A stretch of DNA of 64,000 bases. It comes from Achatina immaculata. Its lineage: Eukaryota > Mollusca > Gastropoda > Stylommatophora > Achatinidae. Position 1 is the first letter of the stretch. Each line of letters begins with the position of its first letter. The notes under the pieces are model-generated. The model saw only the letters and a program-made list of their open reading frames with translations, was not told where the DNA came from and searched no databases. The position numbers and the translations under genes are program-made. Shown piece by piece: positions 36,534 through 47,885 of this stretch. The stretch is from the NCBI GenBank assembly GCA_009760885.1, contig CM019693.1, forward strand, positions 2,856,300 to 2,920,299, read 5' to 3'.

Positions 36534-36739
36534 CTGAAGATTAGAATATGACGAAGCTGATGTTTCTTATGAAATAATATATATATTATATTGCCTGAAT
36601 AGGGAAGTTGTTAGTGTATTAGTCCCTGTGGTCCAAAGCGTCCAAATAACCAAGCTTTAGACTTAGGATCTAGCTCCTCTTGTTGCTAGGACCGAAAAAG
36701 GGGCCATGCTATGCTGACTATATCACCCCACTAACGTGG

Positions 36740-36925
36740 CAACCAAAGGTAAAGGTAAAATCCCCGGTTCCATGCCATTTAGACATATAATGGGGATACG
36801 GTGTTAGGACCGCATTTCTAAGACCATCAACACATGAAAGTTCGATGTGGTCAGTATCACGCCCGGCACATGAAAGTTCGATGTGGTCAGTATCACGCCT
36901 GACCGCATTTGACTTCATATATTTC
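36740..36925 (+). repeat. Dispersed repeat G, copy 1
   Basis: 'aggtaaaatccccggttcca' and what follows, with a duplicated block containing 'gaaagttcgatgtggtcagt'. A related copy lies at 55003-55160. Confidence 0.6.
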
Positions 36926-36929
36926 TCTA

Positions 36930-37263
36930 GTACAAACACCATAAGAAACAACATCTTATTGGCAGAAATGCAGATGAAGCCACTGACAACAATTATTGAG
37001 GAAAGACGTTGGCGATGGTTGGGACATGTGCTCCGAATGACTGACAACTCACTACCAAAAATAGCACTAAGATGGACACCACAGGGGAACAGAAGTAAAG
37101 GTAGACCAAAAGAGACATGGAGAAGAACAACAGAAAGGATGTTGAGCAATAGAGGGCTCACCTGGGCAAGAGCAGAAAAAAAGGCGAAGGACAGGCATTT
37201 GTGGAAAACCCTTGCGGAAGCCCCATGTGCCCTGGGCACTTAAGGTTCAGAGAGAGAGAGAGA
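36930..37263 (+). mobile_element. LINE-A 3' fragment (intronic)
   Basis: Begins at 'acaccataagaaacaacatc', runs through 'RWRWLGHVLRMTDNSLPK' coding sequence and ends with 'cttaaggttcagagagag' and an (AG)n tail. Antisense to the host gene. Confidence 0.88.
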
Positions 37264-37274
37264 GAGAGAGAGTG

Positions 37275-37410
37275 ATTTCTCTGGTACCCATTTTTAGAAG
37301 CTGGATGAACCCCGGGGCCTTTCTTTCCCCCACACTGATGGGACTTGAACCTGGTACCACCGGATTAGTAGACCGAGCGCCTAACCACCCAGTCAACCAG
37401 GCCTCAAAAA
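37275..37410 (-). mobile_element. tRNA-derived SINE (family S2), copy 1
   Basis: On the minus strand it has 'tggttgactgggtggttagg' (A-box region) and 'ggttcaagtcccat' (B-box). A similar copy, in the opposite orientation, lies at 53497-53760. Confidence 0.75.
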
Positions 37411-37504
37411 TGTTAAATGTGGTCAAGGAAAAGATGGACACTAACACTATGTCTCCTGTGTGCTGCTAGGGTATGACAGAGCTACTTTCACTCATTTTTG
37501 TTTT

Positions 37505-37710
37505 AGTAACATAGTGAGGTGGTGTAGTGGATAGTGCACTGCACCCTTTTCAGAAGGTTCCTGTACTCGGGCGGAATTTTTTCGCACCAACCAACACCAG
37601 GTACATGGGGTTTCCTTAGGAAAACACAGGCAGGCAGGACAAATGTTGGCATCTCTACCTCAGTGATGTAGTGGCTTAGAAATGTGAAAGCACCGATACT
37701 TCACACCACT
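37505..37710 (+). mobile_element. tRNA-derived SINE (family S1), copy 2
   Basis: 'gtggtgtagtggatagtgca' resembles an A-box region. The body has 'gggtttccttaggaaaacac' and 'ggcatctctacctcagtg', as in 22456-22735. The B-box is degraded. Confidence 0.65.
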
Positions 37711-37779
37711 ACTGCATATAAATGCCACTGGATATAAGAGATCTTTGTTATTAACTAAATAGTGACTGTGTTCGTCTAT

Positions 37780-38240
37780 ATCAGTCAGTCATTTGCTACT
37801 CCCTTGCAGAACTTTGCCTCCCTAACAGCTCTCCTGCAGGCCTCTCGGTTGTAAGTAGATACTCTGCTGCTGAAGCGTCCATTCGCAGATCATCAACGAT
37901 GTCTTGCAGCCATCTAAGCCTTGGTCTTCCTCTCATTATGCACCTTTCCAAGACTGTCTTCTCTAGATTATCATGGCGTTTAATATGCCCAAAATATTTA
38001 AGTTTTCTCTGTTTACTATTCCTTACTAGCCAACATCCTCCAATACTGAGTTCTTTGTGGTATGGATATATTTGTTCTTTTTTTTGTGTCCACGATATTT
38101 GAAGGACTCTTCTGTAGCATTTACATTCAAAGGAATGTATGTGTTTCTCAGCTGTTTTGTTAATTGTCCAGGTCCCACGGGCATATGTTGCGATGAGAAA
38201 GATGCGTTCGTCTATAAGTTTAGTCTAAATTCAGCCTGTT
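37780..38240 (-). mobile_element. LINE-B 3' fragment (intronic)
   Basis: Reverse LINE-B end from 'agtcatttgctactcccttg' to 'catatgttgcgatgagaaag'. There is an internal deletion near 37935, where the GKRKRGRP-coding stretch is missing. Confidence 0.8.
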
Positions 38241-38329
38241 TATTTTTTCTCCTCCTCTCACTGTTCTCCATGTGTCTATTTCTGTATTCACTTTCAACCA
38301 ATTTGTTTATGTTGTCACAGTGTATCTGA

Positions 38330-38640
38330 TAAGCTTACGCCAGAGTTGATGATCTATGGCTGATCAAGACCCTATCCCACCTCTTCGTTGCTAGCCTCCC
38401 CCCCCCCCCCCCAGTAACAGGCCCAGCCTGACTAACGGACCGGAGATCACTAAAGTCCCCAAGGTAATGGGATCTACTGAAGGAGTTTTGTAAATCCCCT
38501 TATAGTTTCCACCAAAAGATTGAAAAAAAACCCATCCCCGTAACCAATTCACTATTCGACAGAATGCTGTTTCTCAACATCCTCACTGCATCGGTTGCAA
38601 AAGAACACCTGCTCGTAATTCGAGGAAGATAGAACTAGAA
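38330..38640 (+). mobile_element. SINE-like family F, copy 5
   Basis: Starts at 'aagcttacgccagagttgat' and reaches 'catcggttgcaaaagaacac', with tail 'aactagaacaagaacaaac'. It is more diverged than other copies and has a poly-C run at 38398-38412. Confidence 0.65.
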
Positions 38641-39363
38641 CAAGAACAAACACGACACAAATGATTTTGAATTTCACGAGTTCCTTTCTTTTCTCTGCAA
38701 ATAACAAATAACAAATACGCGAATGGAGAAAAAAAAGGGGAGAGACGATGGGAGATAAATTATTTAAAAGCACAACATAAGAACAAACAATAAACGGACT
38801 AAAAAAATCGTATATAAAGACAAATGAAGAAATAACACCACGCGCCAAAAACAGATGACGAATAACCGTAAACTCTCAAAGAAACGACCAAGCGATAATC
38901 TTCTGACTGAGAACAGGACACTGCAGGCTGAGACAACATAAATCTATACCAGAATCTGAAAACTGGTCCAGCAGACTTATGTGGCTGCAGGCAAAGAGCA
39001 ACAGACTCCACATCACATCCTCCAGAGCAGCCAGCTACACAACCCGCTCCGACAAAAGACCAGACCAGACCCCTGCAAGAGGTGATGCTGAAAACCTGAC
39101 CAGACCCCTGCAAGAGGTGATGCTGAAAACCTGAGACGAACTGTCGCATTTGTGAGAGATACTGATGTCGGTGTCTGAACGAAAGAAGAAGAAGAAGAAG
39201 GAGGAGGAGGAGGAGGAGGAAAAATACCAAAAATTTGTTGAATTCCTCATATTTAAAATTCTCTGTGACAGTGAAAATCTATTGTGACAATATAGTCACA
39301 AGATTGTGACAGTTAACTACTTAATAACCACTCAGCGACACTAGCAAGGAGAAGACATCCTAC
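38641..39363. other. Intron sequence with a two-unit duplication
   Basis: 'ccagacccctgcaagaggtg' plus 'atgctgaaaacctga' is duplicated at about 39063-39133. A GGA/GAA run lies at 39184-39224. No gene was recognised. Confidence 0.6.
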
Positions 39364-39596
39364 CTCTGACACGCCTAGGTACCTCATGGCCAGCTGAATG
39401 CCCAACCGGCAGTTGTTGACCCTGTGATGCGGCTTAAGGAGACTGAACCTAGGACACACACCTGGGCAGACTGATTCCATCAGCGCACACAGGACAATAC
39501 CATCTTGCCAGCAACCTGTGAAGTCAAACACTTCCTCCCCTATCCATGGAAGAATGGACTTGACCCAGGAAAGTAGTTTTCGCTTGCGTCTCTCGT
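39364..39596 (-). CDS. Exon 2: core of the CH domain
   Basis: 233 bp, with acceptor 'ctgttgcag' in phase 1 (G+AC = Asp) and donor 'gtcagag|gtagga' in phase 0. It encodes 'KLLSWVKSILPWIG', 'FTGCWQDGIVLCALMESV', 'VNNCRLGIQLAMRYLGV', the actin-binding-type CH helices as in filamins ('LL.Wi...lp', 'f..W.dG.al.alvd', 'n....i..A...lgv'). CH domains of this type bind F-actin when paired. Only one was recognised here, so a second may lie upstream. Filamin family fits best and a jitterbug-like relative is possible. Confidence 0.92.
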
Positions 39597-39600
39597 CTGC

Positions 39601-40050
39601 AACAGAATAGAATAAAAGTTTATTGTGTTGGACAGACGGGAAGGTGGACAGACGGGAAGGAGAAGGCTATCATGAACCGTCCATATGGTGGTTGGGTCTG
39701 AAGCAGGTATATGGATATATCCCGATTTTTCTGGGCCGTTACTATGGATACGGTGTCTTACCATTTTTGCACTTGTCCCTTCCCGAACTCTGCCAGTAAA
39801 TTGCAGAAGACATAAAAGGTCTGTACGTCTGAAAAAAAAAAAGCTAACAGAGTTGAAGCGGATGTCAGAAGGTTGGTAAGTTGAAAAGAAAAGAAAAATA
39901 AACAAACATTCTGCAGGAGAGATCAGTATACCAGGGGCAAATAAAACAGATGTGGTCAAGGCTGATATCAGCTTCGGAGAAGCTTTATGCGGATGTACAC
40001 CAGCGCCAGCTGATCAGTGATCACTTCAAAAGTATAGTCTGAGAATGACC
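39601..40050. other. Intron sequence, no element recognised
   Basis: Contains a short duplicated 'ggacagacgggaagg' (39635-39660). No coding signal was found. Confidence 0.5.
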
Positions 40051-40054
40051 AAGG

Positions 40055-40470
40055 AAGAAGGCGACGAAGAATAATCGAAGAAGACTGATTGACGAAGAAG
40101 AAAAAGAGGAGGAGGAAGAAGATGAAGAGGAAGAGGAGAAGAAAGAATACGAAGAAGAGGAGGAGGAGGAAGATGAAGAGGAGGAGGAGAAGAAAGAATA
40201 CGAAGAAGAAGAGGAGGAGGAGGAGAAAGTAGAAGAAGAAGAAGAAAAAGAAAAAGAAGGGGAGGATAAGAAGAAGAAGAAAAAGAAGAAGAAGAAGAAG
40301 GGGAGGATAAGAAGAAGAAAAAGAAGAAGGGGGAGGAAGAGGAGGAAGGGGAGGAGAAGAAGGGGAGGAAGAAGAAGAAAGAATAGAAGAAAAATAAGAA
40401 GAAGACAAGAAGAAAGAAGAATAGGAGGAGAATGAAGAAGAAGAAAGAAAGAGAATGAATGAATGAATGA
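40055..40470 (+). repeat. GAA/GAG purine-rich tract
   Basis: About 400 bp of imperfect AAG/GAG triplets. On minus it gives a spurious Phe/Leu/Ser frame. It may fold as triplex DNA. Confidence 0.9.
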
Positions 40471-40560
40471 ATGAATAATCTTTATTTTTCAAGGGTAAAG
40501 AACTGGGCACGCAGGCCCGTCTTACATTCTGCCCTTCATCACTCCATCTTTCATTCTTCC
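40454..40560 (-). mobile_element. LINE-E-like 3' end with (TTCA)n tail
   Basis: The reverse complement contains 'gggcagaatgtaagacggg', 'cctgcgtgcccagttcttta' and 'aaaaataaag' before (TTCA)n. It is homologous to the LINE-E 3' UTR at 10345-10404 but has a different tail unit. Confidence 0.75.
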
Positions 40561-40759
40561 CACACACTTGATTTAGTAAAAAAATACAAATTAAATTAGG
40601 AAAAACATATCAAAAGAGTGTAAGATTTAACTACTACATTCAAGGTAAAAGAGAAGAAGTCATTAACCTAATAAAATAGCACTCACGCACACATACACAC
40701 GCAGACATATATATAAATAAAAATACATTGTAAATCATCTTCTAACATATGTTTTTTTT

Positions 40760-41061
40760 CGAGAGAAAGAAAAAGAAAGGAAGAAAGAAAGAAAAGAAAG
40801 AAGAAAGAAAGAAAGAAAAGAAAGAAGAAGGAAAAAAATGAAGGAAAAGAAAGAAGAGAAGAAGAAAAACAAGAAGAGATTAAGAAGAAGAAAGAAGGAG
40901 AGAAAGAAAGAAAGAAAAGAAAGAGGAAAGAAAGAAATAAAAGCAAGAAGGAAGAAAGAAAGAAAAGAAAAGAAAGAAGAAAGAAAAAGCAAGAAGAAAG
41001 AAATAAAGAAAAGCAAGAAGACAGAAAGAAGAAAAACAGAAAGAAAAGAAAGAAAAAAGAA

Positions 41062-41098
<37 letters not shown>
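40760..41098 (+). repeat. GAAA-rich tract and (AT)n
   Basis: A long AAAG/AAGA tract followed by (AT)n at 41067-41098. The tract ends 27 bp from the exon 1 donor. Confidence 0.9.
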
Positions 41099-41104
<6 letters not shown>

Positions 41105-41124
41105 TTGTAAACTTAAGAACTCAC

Positions 41125-41322
41125 CTGAGAGAAAGAAATCTGTGACAAGGTCTATTATCCTCGGCCTGATGCTCAGAGCCATGCGGGTATTTAAATAGTG
41201 CAGCTGACGCCAGCGTCGGAGCAGAAGAGAAACTGGGTTCAGATCCCATAGCTTTAGCAAGGCTTGAGCCAGGCACCAAAGAATGTAACGGAAAGCTGAA
41301 GACGCATCGTTGAGCCGAATTA
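41125..41322 (-). CDS. First recognised exon (exon 1) of the CH/filamin-repeat gene
   Basis: 198 bp, with acceptor 'tcatcccatcag' after a long pyrimidine tract and donor 'ctctcag|gtgagt'. Phases are 1 in and 1 out, matching exon 2. It encodes about 65 residues including IRLNDASSAFRYILWCLAQA and 'MALSIRPRIIDLVTDFFLS', a helical-looking segment before the CH domain. No family was recognised. Because it starts with an incomplete codon, at least one more coding exon lies upstream and was not found. Confidence 0.82.
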
Positions 41323-41469
41323 CTGATGGGATGATAAAAGGAATGAAGAGAAAATAAAAACAATGAAATTTTTTTTAAAAACACAGCTCTGAGTAAGTAA
41401 CATGTTCTTTTCATAAAACAATGAGAATGACAGTTTTAAAAGCCCTAAACGTCATTTTCTCTTCTGCAT

Positions 41470-42292
41470 GTTCATAACAATTGGAGGTTATGAAATACCA
41501 GAGATTAGATATGCTGATGACACAGTATTACTGTCCACAACACAAAAAGGAATGGAAAAAATAATTATGTCAGTCCGTAAGAACAGCGAAGAGCAGAACC
41601 TCTATCTTAATGCAAAGAAAACTAAATTGATGACAACTGACAAAACAAACAAGGCAACTGAAATATGTATCAATGAGGAAAAACTGGAAGAAGTGGAGAG
41701 TTTTGAATATCTTGGATCACTACTAACTAATAATGGAGATACAATGAAGGAAATTATAAGGAGGACATCTATCGCTCTTCAGAAAGTAAAGCAAATAAAG
41801 AATCTGTGGAGAGGAGCAGACAGAACCACAAAAATACGATTTTTAAGGGCAATCTTTCCCATCGCAACATATGCCTGTGAGACCTGGACACTTAACAAAA
41901 CAGCTGAGAAACACATAAATGCCTTTGAATGTAAATGCTACAGAAGAGTTCTCTAAATATCATGGACACAAAAAAAGAACAAATATATCTATACTGCAAG
42001 AGCTTAATATTGAAGAAGGTTGGCTAGTAAAGAGGATTAAAGAGAGAAAACTCAAATATTTTGGACACATTAAACGTCATGAGAATTTAGAGAAGACCGT
42101 ATTGGAAGGATACATAATGGGAAAAAGAAAGAAAGGAAGACCAAAACGAAGAAGGCTATAAGACATCGTTGACGATCTGCAAATGGATGTAGCAGCGGCA
42201 GGCCATCTTGCTCACAACCGAGAGGCCTACAGGAGTGCTGTTTAGGAGGCAAAGTTCCGCAAGGGACAAGCAAATGAATAAATGAATGTTCT
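41470..42292 (+). mobile_element. LINE-B, RT C-terminal half
   Basis: The open stretch 41468-41956 contains 'IRYADDTVLLSTTQKG' and 'TYACETWTLNKTAEKHIN', and 41919-42161 the C-terminus with 'GKRKKGRPKRRR'. One frameshift lies near 41955 and one stop near 42160. It ends 'aaatgaataaatgaatg'. Confidence 0.88.
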
Positions 42293-42329
42293 TTTTATAT
42301 GTGTCAGTCAACACAGAAGAAGGAATGAA

Positions 42330-42800
42330 CGAATGATTCCGGACTGAAACAGGCGTGAAACAAGGATGTATATTATCTCCCTTGCTTTTTGGAATGGCCA
42401 TAAACATCATCATGAAAAGATTGTGCAAAATTAAAATGGACATTGACTGGGTACGTTAGACCCAACCCGAAGATCTTAATTTTGCAGATGACATAACTCT
42501 TATCAGTGATAGTGTGAAATCAATGCAAGGAAAAACAATGGTTAGTAAAATAGGACTTGAAACTAACAAGGAAAAAACAAAAGTAATGAAACTTCTCATT
42601 AACCATTAAAGAAAAATATACATAACAGCTGTTGAAGAAGTAAATCAATTTGCATATCTCGGCAGCTACATAAACCTGGATGGTGACACCAGAAAGGAAG
42701 TTAAAATTAGAATTAGAAAAGCAGCACTGACCTTCAAGAACCTTGATAGCATATGGCATTCAAAAGTTATAAGCACAAAAACCACGTAAAGATTATTCAG
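42330..42800 (+). mobile_element. LINE-C internal fragment
   Basis: Encodes, with stops, 'TGVKQGCILSPLLFG', 'LNFADDITLI', 'VNQFAYLGSYIN' and 'KVISTKTT', matching the copy at 28440-29624. Both ends are truncated. Confidence 0.8.
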
Positions 42801-43539
42801 TGCTCGTATCAATATAACCCAAGGGACTTATTTCACAAACATGATTTGGTGGTGGCGGACTTTCAAGTCTGGCTTGGCAAGATTTGCTACTTCAGGAACG
42901 GGTTCAGCTTTTTTTTTTTTGGGGGGGGGGGAAGGGAAGAGAAATCCAGTCTAAATCAGGCTGACGTGGGTATGCGAACCTTGGGCATGTGGGAGTGAGA
43001 GGCAATTAGGTAGCCGATCACGCTCCTCGTAGCGCTAGTTCAACAGATATGGCTTCTATGGATAGGACGGGTGTGTTTGAAGTCGGCGGCCGAGGAACTG
43101 GGACAGAAAGAGGAACTAGGACAGAAAGAGGAGGTGATATGTATAGATAATATATATCTACAAAGGATGAAGGATAGAAATGTGACGATGGGGGAAGGAA
43201 GAGTGGCTGACTGGGAGCACTGCAGGCTGCCAAAGCCAACAGCTGACTGGCACAGTTAATGTTCATACTCTTTTTTCGGTGTTTGCTGAAACAGGGAGTG
43301 GAGCATGTTAAGAGTGTGACCGCAGTGGGATGATGCTAACTCCTAGATTCAAATTTCAAGACTTCGTTTCATAAAGAGCTAAAGTTGATTTTTCTATTCC
43401 ACAGTAAAACACCGTTAATAAACTCCGCAACGACCTACCTTCTTTCGTTTCCACAGAGTTCTCTGATGCCCCTAAAACCAAATATTGTTTCCACAAATAA
43501 GTGGAGTAATTGCAAAATCCACTAAGCACGTTGTATCTT
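42801..43539. other. No gene recognised
   Basis: Includes T- and G-runs (42910-42930) and a two-copy 'gggacagaaagaggaac' duplication (43100-43130). No element was assigned. Confidence 0.4.
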
Positions 43540-43725
43540 ACATCTTACATCCTTCCCGTGCCGTTAAAGTTACATATGACTCGCATGGTAGTTCGCCACG
43601 TTTTCCTGTTTTCGGCGAGCTTTTTTTTCAACCTCACCTAGGGATTTTATGCTCACTAATTTGGCCTCTCTTAACAATGTCCTCTTTAGAGTTTCACGCG
43701 TTCGACCTTCTTTTTTTTTAACCAT
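43540..43725 (-). mobile_element. LINE-C 3' end fragment
   Basis: 'atcttacatccttcccgtgc' through 'agagtttcacgcg' is the LINE-C 3' terminus in reverse. It is cut short by the following minisatellite. Confidence 0.8.
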
Positions 43726-43727
43726 GC

Positions 43728-44403
43728 CATATGCCTGGGATATATCTCCATATGCCTGGGATATATCTCCATATGCCTGGGATATATCTCCATATGCCCG
43801 GGATATATATCTCCATATGCCCGGGATATATCTCCATATGCCCGGGATATATATCCATATGCCCGGGATATATCTCCATATGCCCGGGATATATCTCCAT
43901 AAGCCCGGGATATATCTCCATATGCCCGGGATATATCTCCATATGCCTGGGATATATCTCCATAAGCCTGGGATATATCTCCATATGCCTGGGATATATC
44001 TCCATAAGCCTGGGATATATCTCCATATGCCTGGGATATATCACCATATGCCTGGGATATATCACCATATGCCTGGGATATATCTCCATATGCCCGGGAT
44101 ATATCTCCATATGCCCGGGATATATCTCCATATGCCCGGGATATATCTCCATATGCCTGGGATATATCTCCATATGCCCGGGATATATCTCCATATGCCC
44201 GGGATATATCTCCATATGCCCGGGATATATCTCCATATGCCCGGGATATATCTCCATATGCCCGGGATATATCTCCATATGCCTGGGATATATCTCCATA
44301 TGCCCGGGATATATCTCCATAAGCCTGGGATATATCTCCATATGCCTGGGATATATCTCCATATGTCCGGGATATATCTCCATATGTCCGGGATATATCT
44401 CCC
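43728..44403 (+). repeat. 21 bp minisatellite, about 32 units
   Basis: The unit is 'catatgcctgggatatatctc', alternating with a 'gcccggg' form. Because 21 is a multiple of three, several frames on both strands stay open (PGIYLHM and GHMEIYP repeats). These are not genes. C/T variants occur at a CpG within CCCGGG. Confidence 0.95.
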
Positions 44404-44879
44404 AGTGAGATGTTATTAAAAAAACAAACATTTTCCGCTTGTTCTTTAGCTCTACAGCAACCAGAGTTCTCGGTAACAGGCTTTGCTGCAAGACATGTCG
44501 CACAAACGAAGGCAAAATGAAGTCAACTCGTGAAGCTTGACAAAGGCATATTCTCTTTTTTTCCAGAGCATCTCCAGACAGAGGAATCTGCAGTCCATTT
44601 TTCAGTCTTATTCTCTCCAGTCACTAACATGTCCACATTGAAAAATTGTCTCAGTCAGCTCTCTCCAACACCCGCCAGTTCTGGTACATCCCTCCTACCC
44701 CAGTAATCAACCGACCAGTTTCACTTCAAAGCAACACTGCCAGTGTTTGGTAGGTCTTGCGCATCCACCCAAATCAATGATCGAAACGATATTTATGCGA
44801 AGTCTAATTAAAGCGAAAAATATCATATTTCTAGCCCAGCCCATATTTGTAAATTATAGAGTACCTTTCTTCCAGTCTC
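44404..44879. other. No gene recognised
   Basis: Mixed sequence without repeat or coding signature. Confidence 0.4.
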
Positions 44880-45240
44880 ATTTTACCTTGTCTTGTCTTG
44901 TCTTCCTGGAACTGAGAGCTGGTGTTCTTTGCAGCCGATGCTGTAGAGGTGTTGAGGCACAGCATCGCGTCGGCGTGGGAGCGGGTTATGGCAGCTGTTT
45001 TTTTCCAGTACCCTAAAGCGTAGGGGGTATGCAATACTTTTTTTTAGCAGACTCCACCACCATGGGGACTATGGCAATCCCTGCCCCCCGTTAGCAAGGC
45101 TAAGCCTGTTACTGGGGATATCAACAGAGAGGTGGGACAGGGTCTTGGTCAGCTATGGTTCGTTAACCCTGACGCTAGCATATCAGCTAAGGGTCGCTGA
45201 TTGCCTAATCGGACAAGCGTCTTCAGCGAAATCGCCGAAA
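44880..45240 (-). mobile_element. SINE-like family F, copy 6
   Basis: Reverse copy starting with an ACAAG-type tail (44885-44905), then 'gctggtgttctttgcagccg', ending near 'gctgattgcctaatcggaca'. One of the best preserved copies. Confidence 0.8.
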
Positions 45241-45404
45241 GAGCGTATGAGCAAAAATTAGTTCCACAAAGCCAATAAATAGCGGAATTTATTTATTGAG
45301 TATATGTTTGAGAGAAGGGAAAGGAACAAGTGCATGGAAACGATACAGAATGAAGGACAACATTAACAAAAATGGACTGGATTCAGCTTCAACCAGGTGT
45401 ATAG

Positions 45405-45475
45405 GTTGGAGGACCGCTATATTCAACCTTCTCTGGAGGGAAAGCGCATGATGATGATGATGATGATGATGATTT
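45405..45475 (+). mobile_element. LINE 3' end with (ATG)n tail
   Basis: 'gaggaccgctatattcaacc' to 'aaagcgcatgatgatgatg' resembles the terminal coding and tail of LINE-D-type elements. It is short. Confidence 0.45.
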
Positions 45476-45529
45476 GTAGAGGGAGTGGCTGGATGGTTTG
45501 AGATACGGCGAGAAGAATGAGATTAAGAT

Positions 45530-45640
45530 GTTCAGAATAAAGTAACAAATCTAACACATACAAAAACGATGCTTTATTCAGAATAAAGTAATAAATATAA
45601 CAAATACAAAAACGATGCTTTATTCAGAATAAAGTAACAA
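45530..45640 (+). repeat. ~45 bp tandem repeat, about 2.5 units
   Basis: The unit is 'ttcagaataaagtaacaaat' plus 'acaaaaacgatgcttta'. Confidence 0.85.
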
Positions 45641-45865
45641 ATATAAACACTGCTATGTACCATTTGAACTTTTTTTCGCTGTTTAAAAATACCTTAAACG
45701 TTGAAATTATGTATAATACTACCTTGAAAGATAATTGTGCGCCTGTTTATGCCCGCGCTTAGACCACTGGTTGCCATAGCAACAGGGATGTCGGCGTAGA
45801 AATCTGATCAGGTTGCGTGACGCCGAGTGATGCGACGTTTAATGTCAGATAATAAAAAAGACGTG

Positions 45866-45942
45866 TGACGTACCCACCTGCAATTTTTTCCCTGCCACGT
45901 CAGGCGATATAAGCCGACTTGCAGGAAGTTAGCGTGTGACGT
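45866..45942 (+). promoter_or_regulatory. Cluster of three TGACGT/ACGTCA cores
   Basis: TGACGT at 45866-45871, ACGTCA at 45897-45902 and TGACGT at 45937-45942, the last within TGACGTAA. These match the CRE/ATF core. They overlap a possible exon on the minus strand (45984-45878). Function is unproven. Confidence 0.3.
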
Positions 45943-46010
45943 AAGCTTGAGAGTGTTAGGAGATGGGTCGAAGTTTTTAATCATTCATGCGGCCCTGACC
46001 GTGCCGCGCC

Positions 46011-46041
<31 letters not shown>

Positions 46042-46099
46042 GTTTGTTGTTTCACCAGAAATATAAAGGCTTATATTTGAAATATTACGTTCTTGTGTT

Positions 46100-46345
46100 G
46101 TCTCTGATTAAGGATCGCCGAAGTCCCCCATGGTGGTGGAGTCTGCGAGGGAAGTATTGCATGCCCCCTCCCCCTGCTTTTTTTTTTTTTAGCTCTGTTC
46201 ACGGGCTGACAAGAAACAGCCGCCGTAACCCGTACCCAAGCCCACACAACACTGTCCCTCAACATCTTCACTGCATCGGCTGTAAAAATAAAAATAAACG
46301 CCAGCTCATAGTTCCAAGGAGATTGAAGAAGAAGAAGAAGAAGAG
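46100..46345 (+). mobile_element. SINE-like family F, 3' two-thirds (copy 7)
   Basis: From 'aaggatcgccgaagtccccc' to 'agttccaaggagattgaaga' with a (GAA)n tail. Confidence 0.75.
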
Positions 46346-46486
46346 TTTTGCTTTCTTTTTAGAGTGTTTTTTTGTCTTACTGGTGTCTGTGTCTCGTTTT
46401 TGTTCCCTCCAGAATATCAACATGGATGAAGCACTCATACACTGAACTGATTTTTACATGAAAATATGTGTATCTTGTAATGCACA

Positions 46487-46533
46487 GACAGACAGACATA
46501 CATACATACAGACAGACAGACAGACAGACAGAC

Positions 46534-46615
<82 letters not shown>

Positions 46616-46616
46616 C

Positions 46617-46647
<31 letters not shown>

Positions 46648-46648
46648 G
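46487..46648 (+). repeat. (GACA)n(GATA)n microsatellite
   Basis: Compound tetranucleotide array. Confidence 0.95.
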
Positions 46649-46739
46649 AAAGAAAAGAAAAAGAAGATGGATTTGATGACCAGGAAAGAAAGAGAAATTA
46701 TACCTCGTCGTGTGATATATCAAGATGCTGAAATGTAAT

Positions 46740-47235
46740 GAAAGCGCCGATTACCTATATTACAGACAGTTCACCATATGAACCACAAGACCAGAATCTA
46801 TAAATGTAGTGTACGCTGCATTCTATTATATGCAGCCGAAAGACACAGAACCAACGGAGAATCGAAAGCAGATTGAGAAAGGATTTGAAGGACTACGCCC
46901 TAGGAATACACCGGGAAGAACGCGTGACAAACAAGGAAATAATGAGACAAATGGGCGTTGAGAACAGAAAGAGGTCAAAAGGTGAAGATGGAGATATCTG
47001 GGCCACATCCTACAAATGGAAGAAAAGAAAAAAAAAAACAACACATCCTTTTACTGGCTTGCCTTGGACACATCAAGAAAAAGACGAAATAGGGGGCAGG
47101 CCATTAGGAGCGCGGAGACGCACGGTACAGGAAGAACTAGAGGAGGCAGGAAAGACATGGTTTGAGGTATCCCGGCTTGGTCAAGACAGGATTAGCTGGG
47201 AAACTTTTGTTGATGTCTAATGCTCCACTGGGAGT
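46740..47235 (+). mobile_element. LINE-G C-terminal fragment
   Basis: The frame 46873-47220 includes 'HREERVTNKEIMRQMGVEN' and 'RRTVQEELEEAGKTWFE', typical of the RT C-terminal part of RTE/CR1-related LINEs. It is internally deleted and frameshifted, and ends near 47220. Confidence 0.65.
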
Positions 47236-47581
47236 ACAGAGAACTAATAATGTAAAGAAGGTTCTTAACCAGTGGGGAGTGACACCCTCTCCCCAACTCC
47301 CTGAAAATTTTAGGGTATCAGGCGAAGTCGGGACCACATATAGACAGGCTCAAACAGAATATTATTTGGAAAGCAGTCTTTGAGTCAGACACTTCTGGAG
47401 ATGCTAACAAAATTCAATGAACAGCAAAAGAAATCAAATGAGGAGGTTCTGAGAGAGGCTATAGAAACGAAGCAGGCAATACCAAAATAAAAGGCAATCC
47501 AAATTCACAGGACACATTTCTACCGCAAGCCAATGTATGAGTACATTGTGACAACTAGAAAGATAGAGGAAAAAGAAATCG

Positions 47582-47612
<31 letters not shown>

Positions 47613-47635
47613 ATCTAGATGGACTAACAAGATAG
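47236..47635. other. No gene recognised
   Basis: Includes an (AG)n run at 47588-47612. Otherwise no signature was seen. Confidence 0.4.
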
Positions 47636-47639
47636 CGCG

Positions 47640-47885
47640 GACAGAGAACGCCAGGAGAGCTTACACACAGTACTCTCTGAGCTGAAAATTGTGGGAACGC
47701 CTGGACAGCTTACACACACTACTCTCTGTGCTGAAAATTGTGGGAACGCCTGCAAGCTTACACACAGTACTCTCTGAGCTGAAAATTGTGGGAACGCCTG
47801 CAAGCTCACACACAGTACTCTCTGAGCTGAAAATTGTGGGAGCGCCTGGACAGCTTACACACAGTACTCCATAAGCTGAAAATTG
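47640..47885 (+). repeat. ~49 bp minisatellite, 5 units
   Basis: The unit contains 'cttacacacagtactctctg' and 'agctgaaaattgtgggaacg'. It ends beside a LINE-D-like 'gatcaccaacgtcagtcggc'. Confidence 0.92.

Noticed and set aside
40055..41110. Lys/Glu-rich (plus) and Phe/Leu/Ser-rich (minus) frames
   Set aside because: They come from GAA/GAAA purine tracts. The real exon 1 begins only at 41125.
43649..44515. Long PGIYLHM and GHMEIYP repeat frames on both strands
   Set aside because: They are products of the 21 bp minisatellite. Both strands are open equally and there is no gene context.
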